This document shows, in pieces, positions 1 through 5,785 of a DNA stretch of 5,785 nt. A program made the translations under genes and the position numbers. Below the pieces are notes generated by a model that was not told the DNA's origin, did not search any database, and was given only the letters and a program-made list of their open reading frames with translations. This DNA comes from Actinomycetes bacterium (GTDB taxonomy: Bacteria; Actinomycetota; Actinomycetes; Actinomycetales; Cellulomonadaceae). The first letter of the stretch is position 1, and each line of letters starts with the position of its first letter. The DNA is taken from positions 1 to 5,785 of the forward strand of contig JAFABT010000089.1 in assembly GCA_023425905.1 (NCBI GenBank). Direction: 5' to 3'.

Positions 1-1346
1 GTCGCAGCAGAGCGCCGGTCCGCGTGCTCGTCGCGCTCGCGGTCGTCGCGGCGTTCGCCCCTGCGGCGCCCGGGATCGCGGCGCACGTGGCGGAGCGGGG
101 ATCGGAGGTCGCGACTGCTGTCGGGGCGACGTGGCGGACGCCGCCCAGGAAGCCTTCCGTGGTGACCGGGACGCCCATCACCGCGCTCCCGTTCTTCGGT
201 GGCGGGGACTACCTCGGCGTCGGATCGGGTGGCGACGGGACGGCGGTCGCGAACGAGCTGGTGTCTGCGGCGTGCAACGGCGGCGCGCCGCTCCACGCCC
301 CGCAGTGGTACACGCTCCAGGCGGCTCCGCTCGGGCAGGTCGTCGTCCGCGCGGACGCGCTCGCCTACCCGCGGGGGGTCGACGACCTGCCCCACGGGAC
401 GGCGCTCGTCGACCAGCGCACGGGGCGGGTGCTCGCGTGCGGTGAGGACCCGGTCACGCTCGTGGGCGACCGTCCTGTCGGGGTCGTCGCCTTCTTCGCG
501 AGCGACGACGACGACTGCGAGACCGTCGAGGAGTACTCCTGGTGCCGGGGCGTGCAGCTGCGCGTGTTCCTCGACCTTGCGCAGGACGCACCTGACAACG
601 ACACGTGGACCGCAGCACGCACCGTCTCTTCGCTCCCGTTCACGGCGTCGGTCGACCTGTCTCTCGCGGGAGCCGACGACGTCCGTCTGCGCCACTACGA
701 CGACTGTCTGCAGTCCTCGCTCGTCCCGGTGACCACTGCGACGGCGTGGTGGCGTGTGACGTTCCCCGAGAGCGTCCGTCCGGCGCTCACGGTCGACCCG
801 ACCCGCAACTGGGTCCACCCGTCGCAGTGGCGCGTGCCGTACGGCGAGATCCTCGAGGAGACGGCTGACGGCCCCGTCCTGCTGCCGTTGGCGGATCCGT
901 GGGACTGCGTCGACGGCCCGCCTGTCGCGGGGCGGCCGCACTACGTCGTGGCCTTCGTCGAGTACGACTCCTACCAGGAGCGACTGCTCGCTCCCGGGGG
1001 ACCCGTCCACGTGCGGCTGGGTGAGGTCGCTGCGCCCCGGGTACCTCGTGCGCTCGGTGCGAGCGACGTGCGCGGCTGGTCCGCGAGGCTCGGCTGGCAG
1101 GCGCCCGCCGAGGGCGGCGACGCGCCCGTCACCTCCTACGAGATCGCGTGGCGCGAGCTGGGCGTCCCGTCAGCGGCGGCGCGGACGATCACCGTCCCGG
1201 CGAGCGATCTGTCGCGCACGATCACCGGGTTGCAGCCCGGTCGGGCGTACGCGGTGAGCGTGCGTGCGGCGTCGGCCGCCGGCGTCTCGGTCGCGGCGAC
1301 GGCGACGGTGCTCACCCCCGGGGCGGACGAGCGGGCGGGGCGCTGA
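1..1346 (+). CDS. Secreted fibronectin type III domain protein (5' end outside window)
   Basis: This is probably an exported protein of unknown function. The first in-window start is GTG at 24, but the frame stays open to the left edge and supplies basic residues (RSRAPVR) just before a hydrophobic stretch (VLVALAVVAAF). That looks like the n- and h-regions of a signal peptide, so the real start is most likely upstream and the gene is 5'-partial. A signal-peptidase site near PGIAA (about residue 20, counting from 24) is plausible. Residues about 25-335 match no family I recognise. They hold six cysteines (84, 139, 165, 174, 228, 295), consistent with disulfides outside the cell, and an acidic DDDDC run at 161-165. 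Residues about 338-432 fit a single fibronectin type III domain: the conserved Trp in LGWQAP, VTSYEIAW, then SRTITGLQPGRAYAVSVRA. The C-terminus shows no LPXTG motif or membrane helix, so it is probably released or held non-covalently. The stop is TGA at 1344-1346. Fn3 and export are well supported; the function is unknown. Confidence 0.85.
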   Translation, partial: RSRAPVRVLVALAVVAAFAPAAPGIAAHVAERGSEVATAVGATWRTPPRKPSVVTGTPITALPFFGGGDYLGVGSGGDGTAVANELVSAACNGGAPLHAPQWYTLQAAPLGQVVVRADALAYPRGVDDLPHGTALVDQRTGRVLACGEDPVTLVGDRPVGVVAFFASDDDDCETVEEYSWCRGVQLRVFLDLAQDAPDNDTWTAARTVSSLPFTASVDLSLAGADDVRLRHYDDCLQSSLVPVTTATAWWRVTFPESVRPALTVDPTRNWVHPSQWRVPYGEILEETADGPVLLPLADPWDCVDGPPVAGRPHYVVAFVEYDSYQERLLAPGGPVHVRLGEVAAPRVPRALGASDVRGWSARLGWQAPAEGGDAPVTSYEIAWRELGVPSAAARTITVPASDLSRTITGLQPGRAYAVSVRAASAAGVSVAATATVLTPGADERAGR

Positions 1347-1407
1347 CGGTCACGGGCTGCTCGCCGCGGCGGCGTGCGCTGTCAGGGGTGAGCGGCACAA
1401 TGGAGCA
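1347..1407. other. Intergenic gap between Fn3 protein gene and ligA
   Basis: This 61-nt spacer separates two co-directional genes. I see no hairpin followed by a T-run, only a short CCGCGG palindrome, so there is no supported intrinsic terminator. A purine-rich AGGGGTG at 1384-1390 resembles a Shine-Dalgarno sequence but lies 17 nt before the ligA GTG, which is too far for a normal site. The 3' end carries a possible -10 element, listed separately. Confidence 0.6.
1396..1401 (+). promoter_or_regulatory. Candidate -10 element for a leaderless ligA transcript
   Basis: The hexamer CACAAT matches four of six positions of TATAAT, including the last three, but has C instead of the first T of the actinobacterial TANNNT pattern. 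It ends 6 nt before the ligA GTG (1408), so transcription would begin at or next to the start codon. Leaderless genes are common in actinobacteria, and this spacing is typical of them. The absence of a properly spaced Shine-Dalgarno sequence fits. No convincing -35 box is visible at 16-18 bp upstream. This is an inference from spacing and sequence only. Confidence 0.35.
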
Positions 1408-3753
1408 GTGAGCGAGGACACCGCCGGGAAGCCAGGTCAGGACGGGTCGACGGACGCGGTCGCCGCGGGCGGCTCGGCGCCCGATCCCGCGGCGGCGCGG
1501 CGATGGGCTGAGGTCGCGGGCGTCGTCCGCGAGCACCAGTACTCCTATTACGTGCTGGACGCTCCGACGGTGACGGATGCGGAGTTCGACGCCCTCCTCG
1601 GCGAGCTCGCAGCTCTCGAGGACGCGCACCCCGAGCTGCGCACGCCCGACTCGCCGACCCAGCTCGTCGGTGGCGCGTTCTCGACGGAGTTCGAGCCCGC
1701 TCCTCACCTCGAGCGCATGCTCTCCCTCGACAACGCGTTCGCGCCCGAGGAGGTCGTGGCGTGGGCCGAGCGGGTGGCGAAGGGTCTGGGGGAGTCGACC
1801 CTCGATGACGTCGACCTCCTGTGCGAACCGAAGATCGACGGTCTCGCGATCGCGCTGCTCTACGAGAACGGTCGCCTCGTCCGGGCAGCGACGCGGGGGG
1901 ACGGACGGACGGGCGAGGACGTCACCCTCAACGTCCGCACCATCTCGACGATCCCGCGCGTGCTCGCGGGCGACGCCACCGGCCACCCGGCGACGATCGA
2001 GGTGCGCGGTGAGGTGTTCCTGCCCGTCGCCGCGTTCGCGGAGCTCAACGCAGCGCACGAGGCTGCGGGCAAGCCCGTGTTCGCCAATCCTCGAAACGCC
2101 GCGGCCGGCTCGCTGCGGCAGAAGGACCCGCGCGTCACCGCGGGACGGCCGCTGCGCATGTACGCGCACGGCATCGGCGCGCTCGCGTGGGGCGAGGGTC
2201 CGCAGGCGCAGGCCGCGTCCGCGCGCGCGGCGATCACCCGGCAGTCTCAGGTGTACGACCTCCTCAAGGGCTGGGGCGTGCCGGTCTCACCCCACAATCG
2301 CGTCGTCACCGGTCTCGACGCCGCCCTCGACGTCGTCGTCGCGACGGGCGAGCACCGTCATGACGTCGAGCACGAGATCGACGGTCTCGTCATCAAGGTC
2401 GACGCGCTCGACCTCCAGCAGCGGCTCGGCACGACGAGCCGGGCCCCGCGCTGGGCGATCGCGTACAAGTACCCGCCCGAGGAGGTGACGACCAGGCTGC
2501 TCGACATCGTCATCGGCGTCGGGCGCACCGGGCGTGCCACGCCGTACGCCGTCATGGAGCCCGTCCGGGTCGCGGGGTCGGTCGTACGGCAGGCCACGCT
2601 CCACAACCAGGACGTCGTCAAGGTGAAGAACGTCCGCATCGGCGACATGGTCGTGCTGCGCAAGGCGGGTGACGTCATCCCCGAGATCCTCGGCCCGGCC
2701 GAGAACCAGGCCGACGACGTCGAGCGGCGTGACTTCGTCATGCCCGAGCGCTGCCCCGAGTGCGGCACGCCGCTGCGCCCCATGAAGGAGGGCGACGTCG
2801 ACCTGCGCTGCCCGAACGCGCGGGCCTGCCCGGCCCAGGTCCGCGGCAGGGTCGAGCACATCGGCGCACGCAACGGGCTCGACGTCGAGGTGCTCGGCGA
2901 GGTCACGGCAGCGGCGCTCACCCAGCCTCAGGTGCCCGAGATCCCCCCGCTCGTCACGGAGGCTGGCCTGTTCGACCTCACGCTCGACGACCTCGTGCCG
3001 ATCGAGGTCGTCGTCCGAGACGCCGAGACCGGTCTGCCCAAGCTCGAGGAGGACGGCGAGGCGAAGATCCGCACGCCGTTCCGGCGGAGCCTCACCCACA
3101 CGAAGAAGGCGCAGCGGGAGGCCGAGGAGGCTGGGGTCGTCCTGCCCGTGAGCGAGCCGTCGGCCGCCGCGCACAAGCTTCTCGCCGAGCTCGAGCGTGC
3201 GAAGACCAAGGACCTGTGGCGCATCCTGGTCTCGCTCAACATCCGGCACGTCGGTCCGGTCGCCGCTCGGGCGCTCGCGGACTGGTTCGGGTCGCTCGAC
3301 GCGATCCGCGCGGCGACCGTCGAGGAGCTTGCCGCGGTCGAGGGCGTCGGATCGACGATCGCCGAGCAGATCGTCGCGTGGTTCGACGTCGACTGGCACG
3401 TCGAGATCGTCGAACGGTGGGCGGCGGCTGGCGTGCGGCTCGCGACGCCCGGGCACCCGGGTCCCGGCGCCGTGCCGACCGATCGGGGCGGGGTGCTCGA
3501 CGGCGTCACCGTCGTCGTCACGGGCGGCCTCGAGGGCTTCACACGGGACGGCGCGAAGGAGGCGATCCTCGCGGCGGGGGGCAAGGCTGCGGGGTCGGTC
3601 TCCAAGAAGACCGACTACGTCGTCGTGGGGGAGAGCGCCGGGTCGAAGGAGACCAAGGCGCGCGAGCTCGGGCTGACGATTCTCGACGAGGCGCAGTTCG
3701 TCGCGCTGCTCGCAGGGGGACCCGAGGCGCTCGAGGACGGGGCCGGGGCGTGA
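1408..3753 (+). CDS. ligA: NAD+-dependent DNA ligase LigA
   Basis: LigA seals nicks in duplex DNA using NAD+ and releases AMP and NMN; it joins Okazaki fragments and acts in repair in the cytoplasm. GTG 1408 gives 781 residues and places the Ia domain (YSYYVLDAPTVTDAEFD, from residue 45) at the usual distance from the N-terminus. The frame is open further upstream, but the residues there look non-native. The adenylation domain contains CEPKIDGLA with catalytic Lys142 (KxDG), followed by TRGDGRTGEDVT. An OB fold (GRTGRATPYAVMEPV, about 372-440) precedes a four-cysteine zinc finger at C449, C452, C468 and C474. The helix-hairpin-helix region (about 480-680) includes IRHVGPVAARALA and VEGVGSTIAEQI. 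The BRCT domain (about 696-772) has VVVTGGLEGF and GSVSKKTDYVVVGES. The closest family resemblance I can recall is mycobacterial LigA, about 690 residues. This protein is longer mainly because of some 42 extra, highly charged residues between about 532 and 582. The last 4 nt overlap the next gene. Confidence 0.98.
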   Translation: MSEDTAGKPGQDGSTDAVAAGGSAPDPAAARRWAEVAGVVREHQYSYYVLDAPTVTDAEFDALLGELAALEDAHPELRTPDSPTQLVGGAFSTEFEPAPHLERMLSLDNAFAPEEVVAWAERVAKGLGESTLDDVDLLCEPKIDGLAIALLYENGRLVRAATRGDGRTGEDVTLNVRTISTIPRVLAGDATGHPATIEVRGEVFLPVAAFAELNAAHEAAGKPVFANPRNAAAGSLRQKDPRVTAGRPLRMYAHGIGALAWGEGPQAQAASARAAITRQSQVYDLLKGWGVPVSPHNRVVTGLDAALDVVVATGEHRHDVEHEIDGLVIKVDALDLQQRLGTTSRAPRWAIAYKYPPEEVTTRLLDIVIGVGRTGRATPYAVMEPVRVAGSVVRQATLHNQDVVKVKNVRIGDMVVLRKAGDVIPEILGPAENQADDVERRDFVMPERCPECGTPLRPMKEGDVDLRCPNARACPAQVRGRVEHIGARNGLDVEVLGEVTAAALTQPQVPEIPPLVTEAGLFDLTLDDLVPIEVVVRDAETGLPKLEEDGEAKIRTPFRRSLTHTKKAQREAEEAGVVLPVSEPSAAAHKLLAELERAKTKDLWRILVSLNIRHVGPVAARALADWFGSLDAIRAATVEELAAVEGVGSTIAEQIVAWFDVDWHVEIVERWAAAGVRLATPGHPGPGAVPTDRGGVLDGVTVVVTGGLEGFTRDGAKEAILAAGGKAAGSVSKKTDYVVVGESAGSKETKARELGLTILDEAQFVALLAGGPEALEDGAGA

Positions 3754-4364
3754 GCGTCGTCGTGCGGCGGGCGCGCGAGCGGGATCTCGTCCGGGCGGGG
3801 GAGATCACCGCCGAGGCCTACCTCGCCGACGGGCTGCTCGACGAGCATCACGACTACGTGGCGGAGCTGCGTGACGCGTCGCGCCGGGCGTCCGAGGCGA
3901 CCCTGCTCGTCGCGGTCGAGGTCCCTGATGCGCTGGTGCCCGCCGAAGCGCCGTCGGACGGTGAGGACCGCGCGAGCGGCGCCACGGGTGGGGGCGCCCG
4001 CTTCGGCCGACCCGTCCCGCCGCTCGGCGCCGACGCGCCCTGGCCCGCCGAGGCCGAGAGGGCGCTGCTCGGGTCGATCGCCTACGGGGCGCACGGCACG
4101 CCGTACGCGGAGATCGCCCGAAATGGAGAGGTCGAGCTGCGGATGCTCGCGGTAGCCTCCGATGCCCGTGGCCGTGGAGCGGGCGAGCTGCTCATGCGGG
4201 CGGCGCTGGCGACGGCTCTGGGCGAGGGGTACGAGCGGGTCGTGCTCTCGACGATGCCGGCGATGCGCGCCGCGCAACGGATGTACGAACGGCTGGGCCT
4301 CGAGCGGGCGCCAGCCCGAGACTGGATCGTGGAGGACCTCTACATGCTCGTCTACACGACGTGA
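3750..4364 (+). CDS. GNAT family N-acetyltransferase
   Basis: This is a 204-residue member of the Gcn5-related N-acetyltransferase superfamily, which transfers acetyl from acetyl-CoA to an amine on a protein or small molecule. The substrate cannot be told from sequence. It opens with a typical first strand and helix (SVVVRRARERDLVRAGEITAEAY). Motif A is clear at residues 128-146: VELRMLAVASDARGRGAGE, with the acetyl-CoA pyrophosphate loop R140-G-R-G-A-G145. Motif B follows as VVLSTMPAMRAAQRMYERLGL, including the usual YERLGF-like turn. It is longer than a typical 150-170-residue GNAT because residues about 60-104 form a Pro/Gly/Ala/acidic-rich, probably disordered loop between early strands. 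The GTG start sits inside the ligA stop (GTGA, 3750-3753) with only a weak GGGG at 3739-3742 as ribosome site, so it is probably translated by coupling to ligA. Its own stop overlaps the next start in the same way. The fold is well supported; the role is unknown. Confidence 0.9.
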   Translation: MSVVVRRARERDLVRAGEITAEAYLADGLLDEHHDYVAELRDASRRASEATLLVAVEVPDALVPAEAPSDGEDRASGATGGGARFGRPVPPLGADAPWPAEAERALLGSIAYGAHGTPYAEIARNGEVELRMLAVASDARGRGAGELLMRAALATALGEGYERVVLSTMPAMRAAQRMYERLGLERAPARDWIVEDLYMLVYTT

Positions 4365-5785
4365 CCGCCGTCCACCCCTCCGACGAGGAGGTCCTCGACG
4401 GCGGTGGGTTCACAGACGTCGTGCGCCGTGGGGATCGCGTCCACCGCACTGCCGGTCCGTGGACGCCCTCCGTGCACCGCCTGCTCGGCCACCTGCGTGC
4501 CAACGGCGTCGACGAGGTCCCGGCGCCGCATGGCCTCGACGACGAGGGCCGTGAGGTGCTCGACTATCTCCCCGGCGTCGTGCCGAACTACCCGATGCCC
4601 GACTGGGCCTGGCACGAGGACGCGCTCGTCGGCGCGGCGCGGCTGCTCGGACGGCTCCACGCCGGCGGGGCTGACCTCGTCGAGCCGATGCGGGACGCCA
4701 CGTGGCGGGTGCCGGTCATCGAGCCTGCCGAGGTCGTCTGTCACAACGACGCCGCGCCCTACAACCTCGTGTTCGCCGACGGCAGGCCGGTCGGGATCAT
4801 CGACCACGACTTCTCGGCCCCCGGGCCCCGGGTGCGCGACCTCGCCTACCTCGCGTACCGGATGGTGCCGATCGCGCATCCGCGCAACGCGGACCTGCCG
4901 TCCTTCCCCCGCCAGGTCACGGCCACCCGCCTCGAGCGGCTCTGCGACGCCTACGCCGATGCCAGCGCAGGGCTGGGCCTCCCACCACTCACCCCGCAGG
5001 CCGTGCTAGCGGCGCTCCCGGCGAGGCTCGACGACATCGCCGCGCACGCGTTCGCCTCCGGCCAGGGTGACCACGCTGCGCTCTACCGGCGCGACGCTGA
5101 CCATGCGCGACGCCTCGCGCGGGCGGAGGACGCGCGTCCAGGTGACCGCACGGCGACCGACGACACCCGACGGCCGAGCCCGGCGCCCGCCCCCGGCGTC
5201 GACGTCGAGACCGCGACCTGGGCCCCGCTCCGCACGGTCGCCGTCGGCCCGTGGCTCGCCGGTCTCTCCGACGGGTTCACCAAGCGCGCGAACTCGCTGG
5301 TGCCGACGCCCATCGACCTCGACCGCGCCGCGGTCACCAAGCTCGTCGAGCAGACCGAGTCGCTCTACCGCGACGCGGGTCTGCCAGTGACGTTCTGCCT
5401 GCGCGGAGAGGGCGAGCAGGCGGCGCTCCTCGCCGACGTCCTCGACGAGCGGGGCTACGACGTCGCGGTGCCCGCCTGGGTGATGGCCGCGCGGCTCGAC
5501 GGCGGCCTCGTCGCCGATCCGGACGCCCTCGCAGCCTGCGGCGGGACGCTCGAGACCACGCCGACGCCGACGGTCGAGTGGACCACCGCATGGCTGAGCG
5601 CCTCGGGCCGTGGCGGGGACCCCGCGCTCGACGCCGTCCCCGTGCGCGTGCTCACGAGCAGTGATGCGGACGCCGTCGTCCCCTCCAGGTATCTCGCTGT
5701 TCGTGACCCTGCGCACGGCCTCGTCGCTGTTGCGCGCGTCGCCTACGCCGCGGCGCGCGACGGGGCGGTGTGGGCGGCGCTGTCG
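4361..5785 (+). CDS. Phosphotransferase (APH-like) fused to GNAT-type acetyltransferase, 3' end outside window
   Basis: From GTG 4361 the frame is open for 475 codons to the window end, with no stop. Residues 1-258 form an APH/choline-kinase-like phosphotransferase. After the opening GGGFTDVVRRGDRVHR and GPWTPSVHRLL comes the catalytic motif H128-N-D-A-A-P-Y-N135 (base Asp130) and the metal-binding IIDHDF (Asp148), then RDLAYLAYRMVPI. Family members transfer phosphate from ATP to small-molecule hydroxyls; the substrate here is unknown. Residues about 259-282 are a linker rich in Pro, Ala, Asp and Arg. From about 285 a second domain starts. FTKRANS (306-312), LYRDAGLPVTFCL and the late strands VAVARVAY and GAVWAALS resemble a group of actinobacterial GNAT acetyltransferases. 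The window stops where the acetyl-CoA motif A should begin, so that assignment is provisional. The start overlaps the GNAT stop (GTGA, 4361-4364) with no well-placed Shine-Dalgarno sequence, which implies coupling. An alternative in-frame GTG at 4421 would cut off conserved N-terminal sequence. Confidence 0.82.
   Translation, partial: MTAVHPSDEEVLDGGGFTDVVRRGDRVHRTAGPWTPSVHRLLGHLRANGVDEVPAPHGLDDEGREVLDYLPGVVPNYPMPDWAWHEDALVGAARLLGRLHAGGADLVEPMRDATWRVPVIEPAEVVCHNDAAPYNLVFADGRPVGIIDHDFSAPGPRVRDLAYLAYRMVPIAHPRNADLPSFPRQVTATRLERLCDAYADASAGLGLPPLTPQAVLAALPARLDDIAAHAFASGQGDHAALYRRDADHARRLARAEDARPGDRTATDDTRRPSPAPAPGVDVETATWAPLRTVAVGPWLAGLSDGFTKRANSLVPTPIDLDRAAVTKLVEQTESLYRDAGLPVTFCLRGEGEQAALLADVLDERGYDVAVPAWVMAARLDGGLVADPDALAACGGTLETTPTPTVEWTTAWLSASGRGGDPALDAVPVRVLTSSDADAVVPSRYLAVRDPAHGLVAVARVAYAAARDGAVWAALS

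Noticed and set aside
504..515. Short GAC repeat as a possible microsatellite
   Set aside because: It is only four codons encoding Asp and fits the coding frame; too short to call a repeat feature.
1388..1411. Mini-ORF (GTG 1388 or ATG 1400, ending ...TMEQ) overlapping the ligA start as GTGA
   Set aside because: It is only 3-7 codons long with no well-spaced ribosome site, and it is the tail of a longer shadow frame. A leader-peptide role cannot be supported from one sequence.
2287..3456. Long open frame of 389 codons on the - strand
   Set aside because: It lies wholly inside ligA, antisense to its catalytic core. High GC makes long antisense frames common, and its Arg/Asp/Val-rich translation shows no known domain.
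2760..3749. Upstream in-frame extension of the GNAT gene into ligA
   Set aside because: The translation of this part is Arg/Gly-rich and is a frame shadow of ligA. The GNAT fold begins right after GTG 3750.
4386..4392. Perfect Shine-Dalgarno-like AGGAGGT
   Set aside because: It lies inside the kinase-fusion coding region, and the next in-frame GTG (4421) is far too distant. It simply encodes part of EEV.
5067..5390. Separate small gene starting at 5067 on the + strand
   Set aside because: It is an Arg/Ser/Pro-rich out-of-frame shadow. The in-frame reading across this region continues the kinase-GNAT protein with recognisable motifs on both sides.
4361..5785. Aminoglycoside resistance enzyme
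   Set aside because: Only the general kinase fold is recognisable. No aminoglycoside-specific subfamily signature is visible, the domain order differs from the known bifunctional enzyme, and the context is chromosomal with no mobile elements.

Overview
The window is GC-rich, densely coded DNA from an actinobacterium. The codons have strong G/C third positions, start codons are mostly GTG, and genes overlap by 4 nt. The NAD-dependent DNA ligase resembles actinobacterial LigA through most of its length and carries a lineage-type insertion. Together these suggest Micrococcales, perhaps a relative of Cellulomonas, but that placement is inference. All four genes are on the + strand, and both outer genes run off the window.

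Layout. (1) From the left edge to 1346 is a secreted protein of unknown N-terminal function with a C-terminal fibronectin type III domain; its true start lies upstream of the window. (2) A 61-nt gap (1347-1407) holds no terminator that I can see, but has a possible -10 element placed so that ligA would be leaderless. (3) 1408-3753 is ligA, the replicative and repair DNA ligase, with all expected domains plus about 42 extra residues in its helix-hairpin-helix region. (4) 3750-4364 is a GNAT acetyltransferase whose GTG overlaps the ligA stop. (5) From 4361 to the right edge is one uninterrupted frame, again starting with a GTGA overlap. It encodes a phosphotransferase (APH/choline-kinase-like fold) joined through a Pro/Ala-rich linker to the first part of a second GNAT-type acetyltransferase.

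How the genes fit together. ligA, the GNAT gene and the kinase-GNAT gene form a translationally coupled unit, so the two small-molecule or protein-modifying enzymes are probably expressed with the ligase. Nothing in the sequence ties them to DNA ligation. The Fn3 protein may be a separate transcription unit.

There are no tRNA or rRNA genes, CRISPR arrays, insertion sequences or att sites that I can support, and no clear intrinsic terminator. The window is mainly ordinary chromosome. The most notable item is the kinase-acetyltransferase fusion at the right edge.
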